Shown here in pieces: positions 1 to 6,767 of a stretch of 10,808 nucleotides of DNA; position 1 is the stretch's first letter, and each line of letters starts with the position of its first letter. Made by a program: the position numbers and the translations under genes. The notes beneath the pieces were generated by a model that worked only from the letters and a program-made list of their open reading frames with translations, ran no database searches and was not told where the DNA came from. Source of the DNA: an uncultured Corynebacterium sp. (GTDB taxonomy: Bacteria; Actinomycetota; Actinomycetes; Mycobacteriales; Mycobacteriaceae); NCBI RefSeq assembly GCF_946222305.1, contig NZ_CAMIHZ010000047.1, positions 1 to 10,808 of the forward strand, written 5' to 3'.

Positions 1-84
1 ACCAACCCAACCACCACACCCCAAACACAACCCACCAACCCCCAATACAAAACAAAACCGAACCCAACGACGCCACAACAAAAA
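1..84. other. Strand-asymmetric A/C tract, no gene
   Basis: The first 59 bases contain only A and C apart from one T at position 47, and only that T occurs in bases 1-108. C-runs of three or more lie at 6-8, 19-22, 31-33 and 39-43, so the minus strand is a G/T tract with four G-runs. All plus-strand frames are open here simply because stop codons need a T, so openness is not evidence of coding. The tract lies just beyond the terminator of the minus-strand operon. I see no gene in it. Confidence 0.6.
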
Positions 85-109
85 GAAGCCCCGCACAACA
101 GCGGGGCCT
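76..109 (-). terminator. Rho-independent terminator of the gntR-ABC-permease operon
   Basis: Read on the minus strand, AGGCCCCGC (109-101), a 6-base loop TGTTGT (100-95) and GCGGGGCTT (94-86) form a 9-bp stem with one G-U pair. A T-rich tail follows (TTCTTTTTGTTG, 87-76). This is the classic intrinsic terminator layout. It lies about 85 bases after the permease stop codon, so it should end the minus-strand operon. Confidence 0.88.
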
Positions 110-157
110 ACCAACACGTGGCTTAGTGTGTCAGGGAAGAGAAGTGGGATGGGGAGA

Positions 158-185
158 GGCCGCGGCCTGGAAATAACCCGCGGCC
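158..185 (-). repeat. Second hairpin directly after the permease stop
   Basis: A perfect 8-bp inverted repeat, GGCCGCGG at 158-165 and CCGCGGCC at 178-185, has a 12-base spacer and starts 8 bases after the permease stop codon. It has no T-tract on the minus strand, so alone it is not a convincing terminator. It may stabilise the 3' end of the mRNA or back up the terminator at 76-109. Confidence 0.55.
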
Positions 186-192
186 CCAGGAG

Positions 193-1614
193 CTACTGCG
201 AGGTGCCGAAGAAATCGATGTCATCCGAATCGCAAACGTTGAGATGGCGGTAGCCCCATGCGGCCAATGCCCACAACACAGCGGTGATGACGAGGCTCAT
301 CAGGCTCGCTTGCCACCCCATGGTCCACACCAGATGATCGGGATTCATAGCTCCTCCATTGGCGGATGCAATCTCGCCAGCGCGATCCTTCAGAACCATT
401 ACTACGGCTGCCACCCCTGCGGAGGCTACTGCATAGAGAATGAAGAAAGCCGCTGCGATCTTCCATCCCCGTAGGCGATTAACACCCAGCAGGATTGCGT
501 TGCTCAGCCCCATTAATAGCAACTGGCCGCACAATCCAATGACCAGGGCGGCTGCCACGGTCTTGAGGTTCCAAGTCACGACAGGCTCCACGTTGCGAAC
601 GCTAACTCCTGCCACGTAGCCACCCAGTGCAGCAACCACCAGCAGCGGCCCTACCCACAGGTGAGCTGCTGTGAGCTTCAGATGATTGCGCCACCACTGC
701 GGACGGGATCCTGAAAACGCCAACCACCTAATGATCTGCGAGTTGTACGAGGCCGCCAGCACCATCGGGGCGTTGAGTACCGCCACAGCAATAATCCATT
801 GAGGCCAGGTAAAAGGCTCATGGGGATCCGGGTGGATCACATAGGCCAGGAACATGGCACCAAAACTGATTGCGGTCATTGGTAGCACGAACCACTTGAG
901 CCGACTAATCCACGACTTCAGCGCGAGTTCATCAAGCAACGCATCGCCACTTGATAGCGCTCGCCCCAGTGCACTAGTTACGCCAACAACAGTCTTGCCG
1001 GACTGGTCGATCGAATTCTTGAATTGCTTGTCGGCGCGCTTTTCCAAGCTTTCTCGCTTCAACCGTTCCTGGCGCGTAACAGCATCTTCGATCTTTTCTG
1101 CTTCCCGCCAACCATGAATATAAACCGCGCACTGAATCAGGGCTGCAACAAGGACTGGCCCCCAGAATTCCGTAGCTCCTAGATCGAGTTTCCACCACAG
1201 AATTCCGCCGAACAGCAGCAGCACGGTCAACCCAAACACCAGTGCGACCACCAAACGGGCTTGCCGAATCACCGGTGTCGAGCAGCTTAATGCCCGCAAT
1301 GCAGAAGGGCTCCACACCACGAAAGTCGGAGCCAATCCAGCCACAAATGCAATAGTCAGCAGAATAAACACGTCGAACAGGGCACCCCGTTCGTAATCCT
1401 GCATTGCTGTCATCACCGGAACATAGACAAGGACCCAAAGCGACAAGAACCCGGATTTTGGTCGCCGCACCATCATGATGGCCAGCGCCTTCGCGAGCTG
1501 CCAATCACTCCGGCCGCCCTCCGCGCTAAGGTTGGCTCGCCCGTTTGGAATTGTCCGCCCGTCATCTGCGGTATTTCCCGCAACCGAGTTAGACATTGCC
1601 GTTGCCACCGCCAT
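193..1614 (-). CDS. Multi-spanning membrane protein, probable ABC transporter permease
   Basis: The 473-residue protein has about ten hydrophobic segments, near residues 54-71, 79-101, 121-141, 152-168, 241-261, 271-292, 320-340, 350-379, 384-408 and 429-454. A charged loop rich in Glu, Lys and Arg (about 169-238) splits the helices into groups of four and six, and the tail is acidic. No signal peptide or enzymatic motif is seen. Its role as the membrane partner of the upstream ATPase is inferred from gene order: its start lies inside the 3' end of the ATPase gene, so translation is probably coupled. The ATG at 1614 follows GGAGG by only 3 bases; the ATG at 1596 (residue 7) is an alternative, leaving an overlap of a few bases. 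I recognise no named family. The transported substrate is unknown; export of an antimicrobial, or of a lipid, is possible. Confidence 0.8.
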   Translation of the reverse strand: MAVATAMSNSVAGNTADDGRTIPNGRANLSAEGGRSDWQLAKALAIMMVRRPKSGFLSLWVLVYVPVMTAMQDYERGALFDVFILLTIAFVAGLAPTFVVWSPSALRALSCSTPVIRQARLVVALVFGLTVLLLFGGILWWKLDLGATEFWGPVLVAALIQCAVYIHGWREAEKIEDAVTRQERLKRESLEKRADKQFKNSIDQSGKTVVGVTSALGRALSSGDALLDELALKSWISRLKWFVLPMTAISFGAMFLAYVIHPDPHEPFTWPQWIIAVAVLNAPMVLAASYNSQIIRWLAFSGSRPQWWRNHLKLTAAHLWVGPLLVVAALGGYVAGVSVRNVEPVVTWNLKTVAAALVIGLCGQLLLMGLSNAILLGVNRLRGWKIAAAFFILYAVASAGVAAVVMVLKDRAGEIASANGGAMNPDHLVWTMGWQASLMSLVITAVLWALAAWGYRHLNVCDSDDIDFFGTSQ

Positions 1615-2587
1615 TCACCTCCAACTCACGACCGGTTAGCGTCATGACCGCCTGCTCCAGATCCGGGTGGGTCATACGCACTCCGGTCCCGGCCAGCAGG
1701 TTCTCCATCCGTTCGGAATCCATGGGGCCGCATGCCAGCGCCTGCATATCCACGAATGCTCGCCGTTGCCCACCGGTCGTCGCCTCGGACAACACAGCAT
1801 CGTGGGCATCGAGCGCCGTCAACTGCGTCGCTACCGCCGCCTCGGAACCGGTCAGCACCGCGATCCGCTCAGTCACATGCTCCAGCGCATCCACGCCGGT
1901 GATCCGCCCCTTATCAATGAAGATCACATCTTGCAGAATCTTCGCCGCATCCTCGATGTGGTGGGTGGAAAGAATGATCGTACGCGGATTTCGCTCCACA
2001 TCTTCCAACAGGTGCCGGTAAAACAGTTGCCGATTCTGCACGTCCAAGCCCAAATACGGCTCATCCAACAACGTGATCGGGCATTGCGCCGCGAGCCCCA
2101 TCACGATGGAAACCAGCGACTTCTGCCCGCGCGAAAGCGTGCCCAGCGACTTTTTCACGTCGAGCTCATACTCTCTAATGAGCCGTTCGGCCATCGCCTG
2201 ATCCCACGTCGCCCAGCGTGCTGCCGCCATCGCGAGAAGCGACTTGACTTTGACCTCGGTCGGCCAGGCGGCGTCGGCACCCGAAAGGATGAGCCGATCC
2301 AACACCGACCGGTTGTCGATTACCTGTTGCCCATCGATGGTCACCTCGCCGTCGACCCGCAGTTGGCCGGCAATGGCGCGCAGCAAAGTGGTCTTTCCGG
2401 CGCCGTTTCGGCCGATTAGGCCGTAGATCCGCCCACCGGGCAGCTGGGCCGTCACGTCGTTTAGGGCTAGGTGGCTACCGCCGAATTTTTTAGTGACGCC
2501 ACGTAGTTCAATACTGCCGGTCGCCGACTGGCGCTTGGGGGATCCTACCCCGGTGCTCAGGGAAGGTGTGTTTTTGCTGGTGGTCAT
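1589..2587 (-). CDS. ABC transporter ATP-binding protein
   Basis: The 332-residue protein powers transport by ATP hydrolysis on the cytoplasmic face. The nucleotide-binding domain (about 25-230) shows Walker A GRNGAGKTT (59-67), signature LSRGQ (151-155), Walker B with the catalytic glutamate ITLLDEP (171-177), D-loop LGLD (179-182) and H-loop His199. No glutamine is found at the usual Q-loop position; the stretch there reads SGADAAWPTE (102-111). About 100 C-terminal residues follow the domain, with no motif I recognise. The ATG at 2587 overlaps the gntR stop codon (ATGA) and has GAGGA about 8 bases upstream. Following a YtrA-type regulator and preceding a permease, it fits the GntR/ABC modules exemplified by the Bacillus ytr operon. 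The ATPase call is firm; the substrate is unknown. Confidence 0.95.
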   Translation of the reverse strand: MTTSKNTPSLSTGVGSPKRQSATGSIELRGVTKKFGGSHLALNDVTAQLPGGRIYGLIGRNGAGKTTLLRAIAGQLRVDGEVTIDGQQVIDNRSVLDRLILSGADAAWPTEVKVKSLLAMAAARWATWDQAMAERLIREYELDVKKSLGTLSRGQKSLVSIVMGLAAQCPITLLDEPYLGLDVQNRQLFYRHLLEDVERNPRTIILSTHHIEDAAKILQDVIFIDKGRITGVDALEHVTERIAVLTGSEAAVATQLTALDAHDAVLSEATTGGQRRAFVDMQALACGPMDSERMENLLAGTGVRMTHPDLEQAVMTLTGRELEVNGGGNGNV

Positions 2588-2958
2588 TCGTAGAGTCCTC
2601 GACTTTCTGCGACTTGGTCAATGAGGTTGTGCACGTAGGCGCGATCGAAGCCGAGTTTTACGGCTTCATCGATGAGGGGAACGACATAGCTCGCTGCGAA
2701 CGAGCCCTGCCGGAGTTTTAGGATTGTTTGACGTGCCCCGGTCTCCACGAACATGCCGACTCCGCGGCGCTTGCTCAACACACCTTGATCGACGAGCAAG
2801 GTGAGACCTTTGCGTGCCGTCGCCGGGTTGATGCTGTGAAATTCCGCGAGCTCGTTCGTTGAAGGTGCACGTTGCCCCTCTTCTAGGGAGCCGTCGACGA
2901 TCGCATCCGCGATGAGTTCCGCTACCTGCTGAAACAGGGGCGAGGTGGCTTCATCCAC
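2584..2958 (-). CDS. GntR-family transcriptional regulator, YtrA-like
   Basis: With a GTG start at 2958 the protein has 124 residues, the usual size of YtrA-type GntR regulators. Residues 6-73 form the winged helix-turn-helix: PLFQQVAELI, then the hallmark APSTNELAEFHSINPATARK recognition region and the wing GVLSKRRGVGMFV. The short C-terminal part of about 50 residues is helical and too small for a FadR- or HutC-type ligand domain, as is typical of the YtrA group. The frame stays open to an ATG at 3075, but that extension runs through the putative operator and lacks family sequence. GTG 2958 has GGGGG seven bases upstream and places the domain at the N-terminus. The stop codon overlaps the ATPase start by 4 bases. 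It probably represses its own operon by binding the palindrome at 3030-3053, with the signal coming from envelope stress or a drug (inferred). Confidence 0.9.
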   Translation of the reverse strand: MDEATSPLFQQVAELIADAIVDGSLEEGQRAPSTNELAEFHSINPATARKGLTLLVDQGVLSKRRGVGMFVETGARQTILKLRQGSFAASYVVPLIDEAVKLGFDRAYVHNLIDQVAESRGLYE

Positions 2959-2970
2959 TGGGCTTCCCCC
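2959..2970 (-). promoter_or_regulatory. Ribosome binding site fixing the GTG start of gntR
   Basis: On the minus strand AAGGGGG precedes GTG 2958, with GGGGG at 2970-2966 and a 7-base spacer. CCCC (2982-2979) lies 8 bases upstream and could pair with the G-run, possibly masking the site. This site supports the short 124-residue regulator over the longer open frame. Confidence 0.6.
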
Positions 2971-3029
2971 TTTCTGACGGGGTGAAAAATGTTTCGTGAG
3001 GGGTGTTCCGCACAGCAACCCACCTAGTT

Positions 3030-3053
3030 GGTTAGTTACTTGCGTAACCAACC
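3030..3053. promoter_or_regulatory. Probable GntR operator, 24-bp inverted repeat
   Basis: GGTTAGTTAC (3030-3039), spacer TTGC, then GTAACCAACC (3044-3053) form 10-bp arms with 9 of 10 positions matching. A second register pairs GTTGGTTA (3027-3034) with TAACCAAC (3045-3052). It lies in the divergent region 72 bases upstream of the gntR start and 68 bases before the NYN gene, where a repressor could control both. YtrA-type regulators are known to use long palindromes; binding by this regulator is inferred from position and symmetry. Confidence 0.7.
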
Positions 3054-3060
3054 CTACAAC
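3032..3060 (+). promoter_or_regulatory. Possible promoter of the NYN gene overlapping the operator
   Basis: TTAGTT (3032-3037) and TACAAC (3055-3060) are separated by 17 bases and could serve as -35 and -10, giving a start near 3067. The operator would then cover the -35 and the spacer. A second candidate is TTTTCA (3065-3070) with GAATAA (3089-3094). Corynebacterial -35 boxes are weakly conserved, so neither is firm. I found no convincing minus-strand promoter for gntR, although one must lie in this 163-base gap. Confidence 0.3.
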
Positions 3061-3121
3061 ACAATTTTCATGCATGCTAGAGGGCGGAGAATAAACCCAA
3101 TTAACGAACGGACAATGTGCA

Positions 3122-4588
3122 ATGTTGGAAAGAACCCAGGTTTATGTCGATACCTCTTATTTGCTTGCGAGCTTTTATAACGCGTGGGAGACCGGCGCTC
3201 GCGCGCAGCTAGAAATCGATCTACCGGAGGTTGTTTCGGTACTCAGCACCATGGTCCAAAACCAGTTAAAACAACCAGTTCATAGGCAATTTTGGTATGA
3301 CGGAATTCCCGAGAACGGCCCCCATCGCTATCAACGCTCGTTACGCAGCGAGCCTGGCGTGCAACTCCGAGCCGGGCAGCTGATCGAGTGGGGTGACCGT
3401 CGCACCCAAAAGGCCGTGGACACCCGCCTAGTGGCGGACATGGTGATCGCCGCACTCAAAGGCCAGGTTTCGGACATCGTGTTGGTTTCCGGCGATGCCG
3501 ACATGCTGCCCGGTGTGGAGGAAGCGGTGGCCGCGGGAATCCGCGTGCACCTGTACGGCTTTGGTTGGGATTCCATGTCCAACCAGCTGCGTTACGCCTG
3601 CGACACCACCACGATCCTGGACCCACGCGAGGACTTCAAGGACACCATGCGCTTGGAGATTCTCGAGGGCCCACTGTTGCCACCTTCCGACTGCGAAGAG
3701 GATACCGACGCCACTTCCTCCGTGGCTCCCGATTGCACTCCAGAGGAAACGGCCGCCACCGAATTGGCGCTTAGCGAAGCGGAAGGCAACGCAGCCAGCG
3801 ACTGTGAAGAAACTACTGATGAGGATGCCAACACCATCCCCGGACCAGTACGCAGTGGCCCCGGCGCGACTTCCCGTGGCGTGGAGCCCGTGGGCGTGAA
3901 TGAGCAAGGCCCAGCGTCCGAAGAAAGTGAACCAGCGGCCCCTACCCCGGCAGATGCGGCGTATGGCAAGGCGGCGTCGCAAGGAAAAGAAACCGAAACC
4001 TCGACCCCGGCAACGAAGCCAGCGAGCCAGACGGTGTCTGCAACCTCTGGGGCAGCCACCCACGCGAAGGCTCCCGAGAGTACGGCGGACTCTAAGGCCT
4101 CTGCGACTGCCGTGACTCCACCAAGCCCCGCAACCTTGGCGAGCGCGGCAGCGAAGATCGCCGATTCCCCTGCGGTGAAGAAGGCCGACAGTGAGACATC
4201 AGACAGCGCAGCTCCGGTGCCGGAACCAGCGGACGAGGACATCGAGGCTCCTACACCACGGCCGAACCCAGGCATGATGGCCCGCCACCGCAAACTGCGC
4301 AGCCGCTACGTGCCGCTGCCAAATGAGGTGTGGACGTCATCTGGGGAGCAAAACCCCTACGATATCGGCCAGCAGTATGCGATCTGGTGGTTCGAAAACG
4401 CCGCCACCGAGGAGCAAAAGGACAACGCGCATATGCTCTCCGGCGGTGGGCTACCGCCGGATATCGATCGCCCCCTGCTGCAATTCGCCTGCGACACGCT
4501 GCACGAATACACCCTGACGGAACGCCAGCGGGTGGGATTGCGCGACGGCTTCCACGCTGGCATCCGCGGCATTTTGTTGCGCAAGTAG
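3122..4588 (+). CDS. NYN-domain protein with long linker and unassigned C-terminal domain
   Basis: The 488-residue protein is predicted to be cytoplasmic. Residues 5-165 look like a NYN (PIN-like, LabA/DUF88-type) domain: first-strand aspartate in VYVDTSYLL (Asp10), KAVDTRLVADM (Lys97, Asp100, Asp106), and VLVSGDADMLPGVEEA (Asp125, Asp127) followed by a strand and YGFGW. These acidic residues are where the family binds metal, so RNase activity is plausible. Residues about 185-385 are a low-complexity linker rich in Ala, Thr, Ser, Pro and Glu, with no cysteine-rich or repeat domain. Residues about 385-488 form a compact domain (IWWFENA, LPPDIDRPLLQFACDTL, GFHAGIRGILL) that I do not recognise. 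The start at ATG 3122 has only a weak GGA 9 bases upstream. It is divergent from gntR and 82 bases upstream of aftA. The substrate RNA is unknown. Confidence 0.85.
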   Translation: MLERTQVYVDTSYLLASFYNAWETGARAQLEIDLPEVVSVLSTMVQNQLKQPVHRQFWYDGIPENGPHRYQRSLRSEPGVQLRAGQLIEWGDRRTQKAVDTRLVADMVIAALKGQVSDIVLVSGDADMLPGVEEAVAAGIRVHLYGFGWDSMSNQLRYACDTTTILDPREDFKDTMRLEILEGPLLPPSDCEEDTDATSSVAPDCTPEETAATELALSEAEGNAASDCEETTDEDANTIPGPVRSGPGATSRGVEPVGVNEQGPASEESEPAAPTPADAAYGKAASQGKETETSTPATKPASQTVSATSGAATHAKAPESTADSKASATAVTPPSPATLASAAAKIADSPAVKKADSETSDSAAPVPEPADEDIEAPTPRPNPGMMARHRKLRSRYVPLPNEVWTSSGEQNPYDIGQQYAIWWFENAATEEQKDNAHMLSGGGLPPDIDRPLLQFACDTLHEYTLTERQRVGLRDGFHAGIRGILLRK

Positions 4589-4670
4589 ACTGCAGCTTTT
4601 CAGCAGTTCTGACGGTGGCGCCCGCCGACTCGGGTGGGGAAAACAACTTGGGGTATGGAATTATGATTCC
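4589..4670 (+). promoter_or_regulatory. NYN-aftA intergenic region with candidate aftA promoter
   Basis: This 82-base gap holds a weak hairpin ACTGC/GCAGT (4589-4593, 4603-4607) and a second hairpin CCCGCC/GGTGGG (4621-4626, 4633-4638); neither is followed by a T-tract, so there is no clear terminator. Just before the ATG are -10-like hexamers TATGGA (4654-4659) and TATGAT (4662-4667). No Shine-Dalgarno sequence lies at a good distance. aftA may therefore be read from a very short or leaderless transcript, or by readthrough from the NYN gene. Confidence 0.35.
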
Positions 4671-6767
4671 ATGACCACCCAAGCCAGCGCTCGGCGCCTC
4701 TTGGTGCCCGCAAGTGAAAACTACCCCGCCTATGTAGACGATGCGCTCTCGTTACCCTCTACGTTGGTGCGAATGCTCGTCACCGCTGGCGCGGCAACGA
4801 TTATCACGCTGGTTGCCTGGTTCGTCATGGGTAAAGCGAACCTTCCCGCCTTCAACAGCAGTTATGTACTCAAAGCCTTGGCGACTGCCGGGATTATTCT
4901 GACCACAGTGCTCGCCGCCGCCGCATGCTACCGCTGGTTGCACCCCAATACGCGCAGCACGATTCGTGCGTTGCTGAGCCACGGAGCCAGTAAGGACCGC
5001 CCCCGGCGCGTTTCCCGCTGGATGCAGACCAGCCCGGGGCGATTAGTCCTGATCGCCATCTGCTACCTGGCTCCGGCCGCACTGGTCATCGCATCGCTCG
5101 CGGTGCCTTTGGCTGCGACCCGCTTGTACTTGGATGGCGTGAGCGTGGACCAAGCCTTCCGCACCCAGTTCCTCACGCGCATGACAGACCAGCTCAGCTG
5201 GGATGACATGGCGTACAAGGACCTGCCCAGCTTCTACCCCGGCTTGTGGTTCTTCACCGGCGGATTGTTCGCCAAGCTCACGGGCGTGGCAGGTTGGGCT
5301 GCTTTCAAACCATGGGCGCTCATTACCTTGGCCGCCACTGGTTCCATGCTGGTGCCGGTGTGGCAGCGCATGTCCGGTTCCTTGCCGGTGGCCACCGCCG
5401 TGGCGATGGCTACCGTCACCATCACTTTGGTGCTTGCCCCGGAAGAACCCTATGCCGCGATCGTGGCGATGGGCATGCCAGCCGCGCTGATCATGGCCCG
5501 CCGTGCGATGTTCGGCGACAAGGCGGCGATGGTGGGAAGCATCATTTACCTGGGGCTTTCGGCGAATCTCTATACGCTGTACACCGCAATTTCGGCGCTG
5601 GCGGTCGTCACTACCGGCATCTTGGCCGCGATCGCATACCGCTCGATTAAGCCTGTGATCATCACGATCATCATCGGAGTGGCCTCGATTGGTTTGGCGC
5701 TGGTCGGCTGGGCGCCGTACTTGATGGCTCTACTCACACAACCTCACGGCCCCACCGGCAAGGCTCAGCATTACCTGCCCAGTGATGGCACGGAATTGCC
5801 GATGCCATTCTTTGAGTCCCCGGCGATCGCTGTCTTGGCCCTCGTCGCGTTGATCTGGTTGGTCGTCCGTCACCGCGATGGCGATGTCCGCGCGTTGTGG
5901 GTGGGGCTTGTCGTGGCCTATGCGTGGGCGACGTTGTCGATGCTGACCACGCTGTTGGGCACCACCTTGCTGGGCTTCCGCCTGGGGCTGCCGGTGGCAC
6001 TCATGTTGGGTGTCTCCGGTGTGTTGGCGATTGCCGAATTCCACCTTTCCGGATTGCGTCGCCTGTACCCAGAAAGGCTCAACGACACCACCGCCCGGTT
6101 GGCCAGCCGAATCATCGCCATCCTCTTGGCGGTCACTTGCATCGGCTACGCCACCACAATCCCCTTTGAAAATCAGGAAAACATCGACCTCGCTTACACG
6201 GATTCGGATGGCGAGGCTCAACGTGGTGACCGGTTCCCTGCCGATTCCGCTACTTATTATCGGAATATCGACGCCACGCTCATGGAGCACTTCACGTCCC
6301 GTGCGGGCACCGTTTTGCTCACCGACGAGAAGAACTTCATGTCCTTTTACCCGTATCACGCCTACCAGGCGATGACCGCGCACTACGCGAACCCTCTGGG
6401 CGAATTTGAAAAGCGCAATCGCGAAATCGAGCAGTGGGCCGGGATTACGGATCCGCAGGAATTGCGCAAGGCGATGGATTCGGCCGAACGTAATCACGGT
6501 TGGGAGAAGCCGGATGCCATCGTGATGCGTGGTCAGCTGCAGTTGAAGGAATCCCCGGCTGAGGTCGCTCGGTTGACTGAGGAAGGCAAGTACCCGACTG
6601 TTGAGGGCCCTGGCGATGGCACGTTCTCATACCTCATCGCCGATGACATATACCCGAACCAGCCCAATGTTCGCTTCCGGTCCCTGCAGTTCCACGCTTC
6701 GGCATTCTCCGAGGGATGGAAGCTCACCCAGGTCGGTCCGTTTGTCGTCGCTGTGCGGGAGAAGTAA
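4671..6767 (+). CDS. aftA: Galactan 5-O-arabinofuranosyltransferase AftA
   Basis: AftA (CAZy GT85, GT-C fold) transfers the first arabinofuranose from decaprenyl-phosphoryl-arabinose to the galactan chain on the outer side of the membrane, priming arabinan synthesis. The 698-residue protein has about 11-13 membrane helices between residues 35 and 498. The first large outer loop carries the family block VDQAFRTQFLTRMTD (159-173), DDMAY (178-182) and LPSFYPGLWFF (185-195). Asp160 and Asp178/Asp179 are candidates for the GT-C catalytic acids. Residues about 500-698 form the soluble outer C-terminal domain. Length and layout match full-length AftA, and emb follows directly as in mycobacteria and corynebacteria. 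ATG 4671 is the first usable start in frame. No frameshift or missing block is seen. Upstream dprE1/dprE2, usual in M. tuberculosis, are absent. Confidence 0.93.
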   Translation: MTTQASARRLLVPASENYPAYVDDALSLPSTLVRMLVTAGAATIITLVAWFVMGKANLPAFNSSYVLKALATAGIILTTVLAAAACYRWLHPNTRSTIRALLSHGASKDRPRRVSRWMQTSPGRLVLIAICYLAPAALVIASLAVPLAATRLYLDGVSVDQAFRTQFLTRMTDQLSWDDMAYKDLPSFYPGLWFFTGGLFAKLTGVAGWAAFKPWALITLAATGSMLVPVWQRMSGSLPVATAVAMATVTITLVLAPEEPYAAIVAMGMPAALIMARRAMFGDKAAMVGSIIYLGLSANLYTLYTAISALAVVTTGILAAIAYRSIKPVIITIIIGVASIGLALVGWAPYLMALLTQPHGPTGKAQHYLPSDGTELPMPFFESPAIAVLALVALIWLVVRHRDGDVRALWVGLVVAYAWATLSMLTTLLGTTLLGFRLGLPVALMLGVSGVLAIAEFHLSGLRRLYPERLNDTTARLASRIIAILLAVTCIGYATTIPFENQENIDLAYTDSDGEAQRGDRFPADSATYYRNIDATLMEHFTSRAGTVLLTDEKNFMSFYPYHAYQAMTAHYANPLGEFEKRNREIEQWAGITDPQELRKAMDSAERNHGWEKPDAIVMRGQLQLKESPAEVARLTEEGKYPTVEGPGDGTFSYLIADDIYPNQPNVRFRSLQFHASAFSEGWKLTQVGPFVVAVREK

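Noticed and set aside
1..126. Open plus-strand frame rich in Thr, Pro, Asn and Gln, ending in TAG at 124-126, as the tail of a gene from the left
   Set aside because: The DNA is almost free of T, so stop codons cannot occur; all frames are open for that reason, and the minus-strand terminator lies inside it.
2959..3075. N-terminal 39-residue extension of the GntR regulator
   Set aside because: It lacks family sequence, overlaps the putative operator, and the GTG at 2958 has a good ribosome binding site.
3750..4280. Low-complexity part of the NYN gene as a frameshifted or pseudogenised segment
   Set aside because: The frame is intact from the NYN domain through to the well-formed C-terminal domain, so a flexible linker explains it better.
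3592..4293. Minus-strand open frame of 233 residues opposite the NYN gene linker
   Set aside because: It mirrors the low-complexity Ala/Ser/Thr coding DNA and has no ribosome binding site or recognisable domain.
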